From Listeria kieliensis (GTDB lineage: Bacteria; Bacillota; Bacilli; Lactobacillales; Listeriaceae), in assembly GCF_003369925.1 (NCBI RefSeq), contig NZ_LARY01000002.1, positions 620,001 through 684,000 on the forward strand: DNA of 64,000 nt, written 5' to 3'. The position numbers were made by a program, and so were the translations under genes. Positions 37,218-46,442 of the stretch are shown piece by piece. The notes beneath the pieces are model-generated. The model saw nothing but the letters and a program-made list of their open reading frames with translations. It was not told where the DNA came from and searched no databases. How positions within the stretch are numbered: the stretch's first letter is position 1; each line of letters starts with the position of its first letter.

Positions 37218-37817
37218 TCATTCAAAATCCCCAGGAAATCCACCAAATCCGAAATGATGATGTCTACGGTGCATGTGTTTCCAATCACGCAAACCTGCTT
37301 TGGACGGATCCATTCCCCCACCAAATCCAAACGGCATTTCTCTATCTGATCCATCAAATCCTCCAAAATTTTGCATTTGCTCTTGATGCAAGTTTTCAAG
37401 ATGATTAGAGACTTTGTTTAATAATTCCGCGAGCTGTTCTTTTTCCTCGTCTGAGAGGCAATCAAACAACTCACCCGATTGTTGATCGTTTTGTCCAATT
37501 TCTTCCGCACGTGCTTTACCACTTTCCGTTAGTTTAACATTCATCACACGACGATCCGCTTCAGATGGTTCACGTGTAATAAGTCCTTGTTTTTCGAGTT
37601 TAGCAAGCAGTTCCCCAAGCGACTGTGTTCTCATATCGAGTAAAAAGCCTAATTTTTTTTGCGTAATTTCAGGCTGCATCTTAAGAAGTGTCAGAACACG
37701 ACCTTGACCACGATAAGGGTTTCCTATCGGGCCAAATTGCTGCATGCGCATTCCTTGATAGCGGTGCATCATTTTGTCGAGCTTCAAAAATTGTTTCATT
37801 AAATCTTGATTTTCCAT
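37218..37817 (-). CDS. MarR family regulator with Gly/His-rich tail
   Basis: A 199-residue winged-helix repressor. The DNA-binding part spans about 40-115 (GRVLTLLKMQPEITQKKLGFLL, then KQGLITREPSEADRRVMNVKLT). The last 50 residues are unusual: rich in Gly, Phe, Met and His (MPFGFGGGM, HMHRRHHHFGFGGFPGDF), which could bind a metal or heme or be disordered. The start is the ATG at 37815-37817 with GGAGG upstream. Three GGTACC palindromes sit in its own promoter, so it is surely autoregulated. A target gene other than itself is not obvious nearby. Confidence 0.87.
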   Translation of the reverse strand: MENQDLMKQFLKLDKMMHRYQGMRMQQFGPIGNPYRGQGRVLTLLKMQPEITQKKLGFLLDMRTQSLGELLAKLEKQGLITREPSEADRRVMNVKLTESGKARAEEIGQNDQQSGELFDCLSDEEKEQLAELLNKVSNHLENLHQEQMQNFGGFDGSDREMPFGFGGGMDPSKAGLRDWKHMHRRHHHFGFGGFPGDFE

Positions 37818-37842
37818 TATGATTCCTCCAATGAATTTAATA

Positions 37843-37916
37843 GAAAGGTACCTTACAAAAAACATTATAAAGGTACCTGACTAAAATGTCAACAAAAAAA
37901 AAGAAAGGTACCTTTC
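37843..37916 (-). promoter_or_regulatory. MarR promoter with three operator copies
   Basis: On the minus strand TTGACA (37887-37892), 17 nt, TATAAT (37864-37869). Palindromes centred on GGTACC lie at 37847-37852, 37872-37877 and 37907-37912. The outer one at 37903-37916 is the perfect 14-mer GAAAGGTACCTTTC. One copy is inside the -35/-10 spacer, one is downstream of -10 and one is upstream of -35. Confidence 0.85.
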
Positions 37917-37925
37917 GATACCTTC

Positions 37926-38570
37926 TTAAACCCGAATTGAATCCAAATGATCCGTATTATTCAAATCTAAAATATGGAACTTACCATCTTGATATTCGAC
38001 AACACTAATACTCGTATTAAGAATTCGTGTCCCTTTCGTTCTATGGTCACTCATTTCGCCACCAGAAAGCACGTATAAAAGAAGCGTCAGTGCCATGCCA
38101 TGTGAAACGACCAAGACATTTCCACCTTTTTTCTCCTGCTGAATAATCGTTTCGACGCCACGTAAAACACGTTCCTCTAATTCATAAAACGTTTCTCCGC
38201 CATTTTCCTTGGCATCAAAAGTCGCTGGGCTAGTGAGCATTTCCGTGCGCGCTTCTTTAAAACGCACATCAAGATTACTAATATATTCCCCTTCCCAAGA
38301 ACCAAAACCCATTTCTCGAAAATCGTCCATCAACTGAACAGGAATCTTCCGCGAACCAATAATATATTTTGCTGTTTCTTGCGTCCGCTTACTCGGACTC
38401 ACATAAGCATTTCTAAACTTGACATCTTGCAACGCTTCGCCAACAGCGATCGCACCATTTTTCCCCTCTGTAACGAGCGGCGAATCGCCCCAGCCTTGCA
38501 TCTGCCCAGATAAATTCCACTCCGTCTTACCATGTCTCACAAAATAAAACCTTAAACTTTGAGATGCCAA
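37926..38570 (-). CDS. Histidine phosphatase family protein (phosphoglycerate-mutase-like)
   Basis: A 214-residue phosphatase of the 2H fold: FVRHGKTEWN holds the phospho-accepting histidine, the second catalytic histidine is in VVSHGMAL, and SKRTQETA carries a substrate arginine. Such proteins include broad-specificity phosphatases and phosphoglycerate mutases; the exact substrate is unknown. The start is a TTG at 38568-38570 with AGGAGG 8 nt upstream; no ATG fits. Its stop lies 10 nt from the upstream MarR operator. Confidence 0.88.
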   Translation of the reverse strand: MASQSLRFYFVRHGKTEWNLSGQMQGWGDSPLVTEGKNGAIAVGEALQDVKFRNAYVSPSKRTQETAKYIIGSRKIPVQLMDDFREMGFGSWEGEYISNLDVRFKEARTEMLTSPATFDAKENGGETFYELEERVLRGVETIIQQEKKGGNVLVVSHGMALTLLLYVLSGGEMSDHRTKGTRILNTSISVVEYQDGKFHILDLNNTDHLDSIRV

Positions 38571-38698
38571 CTAAAAATCCTCCTAGAAAAAAACATTTCG
38601 CTTCATTTTAGCACGCTTTTCTTTGATTTAAAAGTGGGGATGGGCCTTTGCGTCCATTTATCTCTTTTTCTGAAGTGTCAAAATCCCCTTTTCCCAAT

Positions 38699-38726
38699 TT
38701 GACGGCAAAAAAGCAGATGCTATAAT
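38699..38726 (+). promoter_or_regulatory. Promoter of Fst-type toxin mRNA
   Basis: TTGACG at 38699-38704, 16-nt spacer, TATAAT at 38721-38726; predicted start near 38733. The leader CCTTTCTT (38741-38748) pairs with AAGAAAGG (38762-38769) and so covers the toxin ribosome binding site. Confidence 0.75.
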
Positions 38727-38783
38727 ACATCCGTCGTCTACCTTTCTTGACGAATTTTTTAAAGAAAGGAGGCTCTAGTCAAA

Positions 38784-38879
38784 ATGTCCACTTTCTTTTC
38801 AGAGTTTATTGCTCCACTTCTTGTCGGATGCGGAATCGCTTGGTTCAAATACATGCTGGACAAGCAAAACAACAAATGA
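38784..38879 (+). CDS. Type I toxin, Fst/Ldr-like membrane peptide
   Basis: A 31-residue peptide with a single membrane segment: MSTFFSEFIAPLLVG, then GIAWFKYMLDK and a charged end. The FIAPLLVG core matches the IAPIFVG core of Fst, the toxin of the pAD1 par system, and its chromosomal relatives. AAAGGAGG at 38766-38772 is about 11 nt upstream and is masked by a 5' stem. A terminator follows at 38908. Such peptides damage the membrane when not silenced by their antisense RNA. A matching antisense RNA promoter is seen across the terminator. Confidence 0.82.
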   Translation: MSTFFSEFIAPLLVGCGIAWFKYMLDKQNNK

Positions 38880-38905
38880 AAGCTAGGCGACAATGTCCAG
38901 CTAAA

Positions 38906-38966
38906 TAAAAACCCCTCGCTGCTGCAACAGCGAGGGGTTTTCATTTTTCAAAATGTCCATTTCTTT
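38906..38966 (-). ncRNA. Predicted antitoxin RNA of the Fst-type locus
   Basis: A minus-strand promoter (TTGACG at 38996-39001, 17 nt, TAGAAT at 38973-38978) would start an RNA near 38966 ending in the shared terminator. The RNA, about 60 nt, carries the complement of CAAAATGTCCA (38949-38959), which is repeated exactly at the toxin start (38780-38790), so it can pair with the toxin initiation region. This is the par RNA I/RNA II arrangement. Confidence 0.72.
38908..38946. terminator. Shared bidirectional terminator of toxin and antitoxin RNAs
   Basis: AAAACCCCTCGCTG / CAGCGAGGGGTTTT with a small loop; T-runs follow on both strands. Confidence 0.9.
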
Positions 38967-38972
38967 GTCATT

Positions 38973-39001
38973 ATTCTACCACCATCACACTCTTTCGTCA
39001 A
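38973..39001 (-). promoter_or_regulatory. Promoter of the antitoxin RNA
   Basis: On the minus strand TTGACG, 17-nt spacer, TAGAAT; strong and converging on the toxin promoter. Confidence 0.7.
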
Positions 39002-39012
39002 TCATCTACAAA

Positions 39013-39972
39013 TCACTGATCGGTATCAAGTGGCGAAAGGTGCTCCAAAATCTCTTCCCGACGAGCTTCTAGTTTTGGCGGCAATTCCACATAAGTGCCG
39101 TGTTCCACCTCAAAATCTGTTCTAAAACCAGGCCCATCAGTGGCAAGTTCAATCAAAATCCCATTCGATTCACGGAAATAAAGTGAATGGAAATAGTAGC
39201 GATCTACATAACCCGAATTCGGGTAATTTGCATCCGAAATTCGCTCAATCCACTCCATCATCTCATCATCATTTGCAACTCGAAAAGCAACATGATGAAT
39301 CCCTCCGGCGCCTAAATTATTTTCTGGAAGATCCGCACGTTCCTCTAGATGTACTTCTGCGCCAGTTCCACCTTCACCTGTTTGGAATACCGTTACCGAA
39401 TTTCCAGCATCTTGATATTCGCCTACTTTCTTGAAACCTAGTATTTTCGTAAGCATTTGTGCTGTTCTTTCCTTCTTAAAAACAGAAATCCTAACAGGCC
39501 CAAGTCCAGTGATGGCATACTCAGTTGGAACGGGGCTTTCCTTCCAAGGATTCCCGCCTTGAACCCCTTCATTTAATTCATCCGAAACAAGCCAAATCAA
39601 TAAGCCATCTGGATCCTTCAACCGCATGGTCTTCCGATTGAAACGCATTTCAATCGGACTATGGAAAATTTGGAATTCATCCAAGCGCTTTTTCCAAAAT
39701 TGAAGCGCCTCATCATTTGGAACACGGAGGCCCAGTGCGGAAATTTGATTGCGACCTAAGCGATTCCTTGCCATGTTGGGTACTTCAAAAAAAGTGACTG
39801 TCGTTCCTGGATTGCCAATTTCATCTGCATAATATAAATGATACGTATATGGATCATCTTGGTTCACCGTTTTTTTCACCAAGCGAAGTCCCAATACTTT
39901 TGTATAAAAATCAAAGTTTCGCCTTGCATTTTCAGTAAAAATCGAAACATGATGTAGTCCTTTTAATTCCAT
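39013..39972 (-). CDS. Ring-cleaving dioxygenase-like VOC protein (MhqO/MhqA type)
   Basis: A 319-residue two-domain glyoxalase-fold protein. The N-terminal GLHHVSIFTENARRNFDFY, the middle GGIHHVAFRV and the C-terminal YFRESNGILIELATDGPGF hold the expected His and Glu metal ligands. In Bacillus, relatives open hydroquinone rings and are controlled by the MarR repressor MhqR. The ATG at 39972 has GGAGGG upstream. A MarR gene precedes it in the same direction by 16 nt, so the two form an operon and a quinone-detoxification role is likely. Confidence 0.87.
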   Translation of the reverse strand: MELKGLHHVSIFTENARRNFDFYTKVLGLRLVKKTVNQDDPYTYHLYYADEIGNPGTTVTFFEVPNMARNRLGRNQISALGLRVPNDEALQFWKKRLDEFQIFHSPIEMRFNRKTMRLKDPDGLLIWLVSDELNEGVQGGNPWKESPVPTEYAITGLGPVRISVFKKERTAQMLTKILGFKKVGEYQDAGNSVTVFQTGEGGTGAEVHLEERADLPENNLGAGGIHHVAFRVANDDEMMEWIERISDANYPNSGYVDRYYFHSLYFRESNGILIELATDGPGFRTDFEVEHGTYVELPPKLEARREEILEHLSPLDTDQ

Positions 39973-39988
39973 TTAAAATCCCTCCATC

Positions 39989-40402
39989 TTAATCCAATTT
40001 TTTGAGTAACCTTAAAAGTTCTTTTTGTTCTGGCCTTGTTAACCGACTAAATTGTTCTTGCTGAAAAGTTTCTTGTTTGGGAACAAATTCCTTGTAACAA
40101 GCGATTCCTTTTTCTGTTAGAACAATAAATTTTTCTCGCCCGACTTTTTCACGTTTTACAAGTTCTAATTTTTCTAACTTGACGAGCAACTGCGTAATAT
40201 TCCCTTTTGTCACGACCAGTTTTTCACCAAGATCCTGTTGCGTTAATTTATTTCCAGGGCCGATCTGTGCGATGCAGTCAAACATTGCCGTCGAAATCCC
40301 AGCTTCTTTTAAGTTTTGATTGGTTTTCTTGATATTTTGATTATAGAAACGGCTCAATCTGAACCATAATAAAATACCTAATCTTTCCTCCGATTTTACC
40401 AT
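39989..40402 (-). CDS. MarR family regulator, MhqR-like
   Basis: A 137-residue winged-helix protein (LTQQDLGEKLVVTKGNITQLL followed by KREKVGREKFIVLTEKG). It lies 16 nt upstream of a ring-cleaving dioxygenase in the same operon, which fits MhqR-type quinone sensing. GGAGG precedes the ATG. A perfect 9+9 palindrome in its promoter is the likely autoregulatory operator. Ligand is inferred. Confidence 0.87.
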   Translation of the reverse strand: MVKSEERLGILLWFRLSRFYNQNIKKTNQNLKEAGISTAMFDCIAQIGPGNKLTQQDLGEKLVVTKGNITQLLVKLEKLELVKREKVGREKFIVLTEKGIACYKEFVPKQETFQQEQFSRLTRPEQKELLRLLKKLD

Positions 40403-40423
40403 TTTTATCGGCCTCCTTCGATC

Positions 40424-40443
40424 ATAGTTTAGAACTAAACTAT
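40424..40443 (-). promoter_or_regulatory. Operator of the MarR-dioxygenase operon
   Basis: ATAGTTTAG-AA-CTAAACTAT, a perfect inverted repeat with a 2-nt centre, overlaps a possible promoter (TTGCAT, 17 nt, TAAACT on the minus strand). Confidence 0.75.
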
Positions 40444-40466
40444 ATAAAATGCAAGCAAAATGTTTC

Positions 40467-41003
40467 TCACTTTTGCTTAATCATGGATAACAGACTTGCA
40501 GCCACGCTTTTTCTTCCTTCCATAGCAAATTCAGGAATTTTAAGAATACGCGCGTGCCACATGCCATCAATCGTATAGCGAACAAATTCCGCACGTTCTT
40601 CTCCAATTTCTGGAACAAGCCGCTCAAAATCTTTCAAATAAGCTTCATTCCAGTCATATCCGGTTGCTTCGCCCGATACGACTGTTCCAATGAGTGCAGC
40701 GTGAAGCCCGACTAATTTTTCATCATCAAGCTGACTCAAGTTCCCATTAATATAGGCTTCTGTGAATGGAAATGCTGAGTGTGGCTTTGCAAGTTGATAT
40801 TCTTCTTGAAGAATTTTTTCATACGCATCAATCGTGTAGCTAATTAAGGAGCGCGTTAGTTCCGCTTTGTTTTTAAAATAATAAAAAATCGCGGCTTTGG
40901 TCATCCCCGTTTTCTCGGCCACTTTTGCTAAGCTATAGTTCGTTGTCCCTTCACTTTGAATGACAGAAATTGCGGATTCAATAATTTTTTCTTTTGTAGT
41001 CAT
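40467..41003 (-). CDS. TetR family regulator
   Basis: A 178-residue TetR protein with the HTH block YSLAKVAEKTGMTKAAIFYYFKN near residues 20-45 and a helical ligand domain. The ATG at 41001-41003 has GGAGG upstream; an upstream Met frame is not TetR-like. It is divergent from the second 6-phospho-beta-glucosidase and probably controls it through the palindrome in the shared region. Ligand unknown. Confidence 0.85.
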   Translation of the reverse strand: MTTKEKIIESAISVIQSEGTTNYSLAKVAEKTGMTKAAIFYYFKNKAELTRSLISYTIDAYEKILQEEYQLAKPHSAFPFTEAYINGNLSQLDDEKLVGLHAALIGTVVSGEATGYDWNEAYLKDFERLVPEIGEERAEFVRYTIDGMWHARILKIPEFAMEGRKSVAASLLSMIKQK

Positions 41004-41082
41004 CGCTGCCTCCATTGCTCTTTTTTTAAAGTTTACCGAAAAAACCACTTTTTAGCAATGCTCACACGCGAAAAATTCCGGC

Positions 41083-41113
41083 TTGACATGTAATGCATTA
41101 CATAGCGTACGAT
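41083..41113 (+). promoter_or_regulatory. GH1 promoter with 16-bp operator
   Basis: TTGACA at 41083-41088 is directly followed by the perfect palindrome ATGTAATGCATTACAT (41088-41103); a weak -10 (TACGAT) follows at 41108. The divergent TetR is the probable binder. Confidence 0.7.
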
Positions 41114-41115
41114 AA

Positions 41116-42615
<1,500 letters not shown>

Positions 42616-42633
42616 ATAAATTCGGTTAATACT

Positions 42634-42672
42634 AAAAAAAGTTCTCCAAGCCAAAACTTGGAGAACTTTTTT
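42634..42672. terminator. Bidirectional terminator of GH1 and rpoC
   Basis: AAAAAAGTTCTCCAAG / CTTGGAGAACTTTTTT with a 6-nt loop, between the converging GH1 and rpoC genes. Confidence 0.92.
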
Positions 42673-42687
42673 CTTGCCTATTTATTT

Positions 42688-45600
42688 TTACGCATTTGTT
42701 GTTTCTTCGCTATCTTCTTGTTTCGCTCCCACAACTTCTGATTTCAGCTTGCGGTAACGACCAATTCCTGTCCCCGCTGGAACAAGTTTTCCAAGAATAA
42801 CATTTTCTTTCAGTCCTAGAAGTTCATCGCGTTTGCCTTTAATCGCTGCGTCCGTAAGAACACGTGTTGTTTCTTGGAACGATGCAGCTGACAAGAACGA
42901 ATCAGTTTCAAGAGATGCTTTTGTGATTCCAAGCAAGACTGGACGACCTGTAGCAGGTTGGTTACCATTCATGATTGCATCACGGTTTGCCTCTGTAAAC
43001 GACTGAATATCCATGAGTGTACCAGGAAGAATATCTGTATCCCCAGTATCCATGACACGGATCTTACGAAGCATTTGGCGAACCATAACTTCAACGTGTT
43101 TGTCGCCAATTTCTACCCCTTGCATCCGGTAAACTTTTTGTACTTCTGCAAGCAAGTATTCTTGAACAGACAAGACGTCACGTACACGGATCAATGCTTT
43201 CGGATCAATCGAACCTTCTGTAAGAGCTTCCCCGCGGTCAACTACTGAACCTTCTTGCACACGTAAGCGAGCTGTATAAGGTACCGTATAGCTGCGGCGG
43301 TCATCCGTTCCTTGGATTGTAATTTCTTGACCACGGTCACGTCCTTCTTCAATCGAAACAACTTCACCAGCTACTTCTGTGATCGTTGCTTGACCTTTCG
43401 GATTCCGTGCTTCAAAAATTTCTTGGATACGTGGAAGACCTTGTGTGATATCGTCTCCGGCAACCCCACCGGTATGGAACGTACGCATTGTAAGCTGTGT
43501 TCCTGGTTCCCCGATAGATTGAGCGGCAATGATTCCCACTGCTTCTCCAACTTCAACTTCAGTTCCAGTTGCCAAGTTTTTACCGTAACATTTCTTACAT
43601 ACACCATGTTTCGTGTTACATGTGAAGGCAGAACGAATTGAAACTTCTTCGATTCCTGCATCCACGATAGCTTGTGCAACAGGTTCTGTGATTAGTTCGT
43701 TTTCCTTAACAAGGATTTCTCCTGTTTCAGGATGACGAACAGTTTTACGAGCATAACGACCTTCAAGTCGTTCTTCAAGCGATTCGATGATTTCAGTACC
43801 TTCACGAATGGCTTTAATTGTTAAGCCACGATCAGTTCCACAGTCATCTTCACGAATGATAACATCTTGAGCGACATCAACAAGACGACGAGTAAGATAA
43901 CCAGAATCGGCTGTCTTAAGGGCTGTATCGGTAAGACCTTTACGAGCACCATGGGTCGAGATGAAGTATTCAAGGACTGTTAGACCTTCACGGAAGTTCG
44001 ATGTGATTGGAAGTTCAACGATACGTCCAGATGGGTCAGCCATGAGTCCACGCATCCCAGCAAGCTGTGTAAAGTTCGAGATGTTACCACGAGCTCCAGA
44101 GTCTTGCATCATGAAGATTGGGTTGAGACGTTCCAAACTATCAATTAGTTTTTCTTGAATTTCATCTTTAGCCGCGTTCCAAACACCGATAACGCGTTCG
44201 TATCTTTCTTCGTCTGTAATCAAACCACGACGGAATTGCTTCGTGATTTTTTCCACCATATCATGCGCTTCTTCAAGGATTTCTCCTTTTTCGCTAAGCG
44301 TTAAGATATCCGCAATCCCAACCGTAATCCCAGCTTTTGTTGAAATCTTAAAGCCAAGATCTTTCATGCGGTCAAGCATCTTCGACGTTTCCGTGATATG
44401 GAATCGTTTGAAGACTTCTGCGATGATGTTTCCAAGAATTTTCTTCTTGAATGGTTCAACAAGCGGTTGTTTAGCAATATGCGCTTTTACATCCGTTGTC
44501 GTATCAACAAAATACTTCTCAGGCGTTTCTATTTCCAAGTTATATTTCGTTGGTTCATTAATATAAGGGAACGATGTTGGAAGAATTGTATTAAAGATCA
44601 ATTTACCAACTGTCGTAATCAATAGTTGCTTGCGTTGTTCGTCTGTAAAGCGTTCATTTGGAATTGAACCGGCATAAACAGCGATACGAGAGTGAAGATG
44701 CACATAGCCATTTTGATAAGCTAGGTTTGCTTCATTCAAGTCTTTGAAGATCATTCCTTCACCAACAGCATTTTCACGTTCAAGCGTCAAGTAATAGTTT
44801 CCTAGTACCATATCTTGTGAAGGTGTAACAACTGGTTTACCATCTTTCGGGTTCAAGATATTTTGAGCAGCTAGCATCAAAATACGAGCTTCCGCTTGTG
44901 CTTCAGCAGAAAGCGGAACGTGAACCGCCATTTGGTCACCATCAAAGTCGGCATTATAAGCAGTACATACAAGCGGGTGAAGGCGAATTGCACGTCCTTC
45001 AACAAGCGTTGGTTCGAAAGCTTGGATACCGAGTCTATGAAGTGTAGGGGCACGGTTTAGGAGAACTGGGTGTTCACGAATAACTTCTTCAAGTACATCC
45101 CAAATTTCCGGAGCCATGCGTTCAATTTTACGTTTTGCGCTCTTAATGTTGTGTGCCAAACCGCGTTCTACGAGTTCTTTCATCACAAATGGCTTAAAGA
45201 GCTCAAGCGCCATTTCTTTTGGAAGACCACATTGATACATCTTAAGGTTTGGTCCAACGACGATAACAGAACGACCAGAATAGTCAACCCGTTTTCCGAG
45301 CAAGTTTTGACGGAAACGACCTTGTTTCCCTTTCAACATATGTGAAAGTGATTTTAATGGACGATTTCCTGGTCCAGTTACTGGACGGCCACGACGACCA
45401 TTGTCAATTAGTGCGTCAACTGCTTCTTGTAGCATCCGTTTTTCGTTTTGAACGATGATAGTAGGTGCTCCAAGATCAAGCAAACGTTTCAAACGATTAT
45501 TCCGGTTGATAACACGGCGATACAAATCGTTCAAATCACTTGTTGCAAAACGTCCACCTTCAAGTTGAACCATTGGACGAAGTTCAGGCGGAATTACTGG

Positions 45601-46293
45601 AAGAACGTCAAGAATCATCCAACTTGGATCGTTTCCAGAGTTACGGAAGGCTTCCATGACTTCCAAGCGACGAATCGCGCGCGTACGACGTTGTCCTTGT
45701 GCAGATTCAAGTTCTTCTTTTAATTCGTTCGTTTCTTTCTCAAGATTGATATCCGAAAGAATTTTCTTGATCGCTTCAGCACCCATACCAGCTTGGAATG
45801 TTTGGCCATATTTGTCGCGATAAGCACGATATTCTTTTTCAGAAAGAAGTTGTTTCTTCTCAAGCGGTGTATCGCCTGGTTCTGTAACGACATAAGAAGC
45901 AAAATAAATGACTTCTTCTAAGGCACGTGGGCTCATGTCCATAACAAGACCCATACGGCTTGGAATTCCTTTGAAATACCAAATATGCGATACAGGAGCA
46001 GCAAGTTCGATGTGTCCCATACGTTCACGACGAACTTTAGATTTTGTAACTTCTACGCCACAGCGGTCACAGACAACCCCTTTATAGCGCACGCGTTTAT
46101 ATTTCCCACAAGAACATTCCCAGTCTTTTGTTGGGCCAAAAATCCGTTCACAGAAAAGACCGTCACGTTCAGGCTTAAGTGTACGGTAGTTGATCGTTTC
46201 TGGCTTTTTCACTTCGCCATGCGACCAAGAACGAATTTTATCTGGAGATGCTAGCCCTATTTTCATATACTCAAAATTATTAACATCTATCAA
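42688..46293 (-). CDS. rpoC: RNA polymerase beta' subunit
   Basis: The 1201-residue largest subunit. The catalytic motif NADFDGD, the N-terminal zinc site [20 protein letters not shown] and the downstream trigger loop and bridge-helix regions are intact. Length and sequence are as in Listeria. The start is a TTG at 46291-46293 with AGGAGG 8 nt upstream. It follows rpoB after a 150-nt intergenic region that contains an 11-bp inverted repeat. Confidence 0.98.
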   Translation of the reverse strand: MIDVNNFEYMKIGLASPDKIRSWSHGEVKKPETINYRTLKPERDGLFCERIFGPTKDWECSCGKYKRVRYKGVVCDRCGVEVTKSKVRRERMGHIELAAPVSHIWYFKGIPSRMGLVMDMSPRALEEVIYFASYVVTEPGDTPLEKKQLLSEKEYRAYRDKYGQTFQAGMGAEAIKKILSDINLEKETNELKEELESAQGQRRTRAIRRLEVMEAFRNSGNDPSWMILDVLPVIPPELRPMVQLEGGRFATSDLNDLYRRVINRNNRLKRLLDLGAPTIIVQNEKRMLQEAVDALIDNGRRGRPVTGPGNRPLKSLSHMLKGKQGRFRQNLLGKRVDYSGRSVIVVGPNLKMYQCGLPKEMALELFKPFVMKELVERGLAHNIKSAKRKIERMAPEIWDVLEEVIREHPVLLNRAPTLHRLGIQAFEPTLVEGRAIRLHPLVCTAYNADFDGDQMAVHVPLSAEAQAEARILMLAAQNILNPKDGKPVVTPSQDMVLGNYYLTLERENAVGEGMIFKDLNEANLAYQNGYVHLHSRIAVYAGSIPNERFTDEQRKQLLITTVGKLIFNTILPTSFPYINEPTKYNLEIETPEKYFVDTTTDVKAHIAKQPLVEPFKKKILGNIIAEVFKRFHITETSKMLDRMKDLGFKISTKAGITVGIADILTLSEKGEILEEAHDMVEKITKQFRRGLITDEERYERVIGVWNAAKDEIQEKLIDSLERLNPIFMMQDSGARGNISNFTQLAGMRGLMADPSGRIVELPITSNFREGLTVLEYFISTHGARKGLTDTALKTADSGYLTRRLVDVAQDVIIREDDCGTDRGLTIKAIREGTEIIESLEERLEGRYARKTVRHPETGEILVKENELITEPVAQAIVDAGIEEVSIRSAFTCNTKHGVCKKCYGKNLATGTEVEVGEAVGIIAAQSIGEPGTQLTMRTFHTGGVAGDDITQGLPRIQEIFEARNPKGQATITEVAGEVVSIEEGRDRGQEITIQGTDDRRSYTVPYTARLRVQEGSVVDRGEALTEGSIDPKALIRVRDVLSVQEYLLAEVQKVYRMQGVEIGDKHVEVMVRQMLRKIRVMDTGDTDILPGTLMDIQSFTEANRDAIMNGNQPATGRPVLLGITKASLETDSFLSAASFQETTRVLTDAAIKGKRDELLGLKENVILGKLVPAGTGIGRYRKLKSEVVGAKQEDSEETTNA

Positions 46294-46325
46294 GTGCCCT
46301 ACCTCCTAATTTTGTTGGCAGTTCA

Positions 46326-46374
46326 CTAGAAGTAGCCTCACAAGTTTTTCCCACTCATCAGTCGCTACTTCTAG
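46326..46374 (-). promoter_or_regulatory. Inverted repeat between rpoB and rpoC
   Basis: CTAGAAGTAGC (46326-46336) and GCTACTTCTAG (46364-46374) form a perfect 11-bp stem with a 27-nt loop and no T-run. It may be a processing or stability site in the rpoBC mRNA. Confidence 0.5.
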
Positions 46375-46442
46375 AAACACACCTAGTTTATCGGCAAAAA
46401 CATTCGTTTTTCATTTATTTTGGAGTTTTATAATCGGGCGGG

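Larger units (their letters stand above)
38780..38969. repeat. Direct repeats of the toxin-antitoxin locus
   Basis: AATGTCCA occurs at 38783-38790, 38892-38899 and 38952-38959. The first and third copies extend to 21-nt repeats (38780-38800 and 38949-38969) identical at 17 positions. They are the likely interaction sites of the two RNAs. Confidence 0.7.

Noticed and set aside
46326-46374. The 11-bp inverted repeat as ends of a mobile element
   Set aside because: The arms are 27 nt apart with no coding sequence or target duplication.
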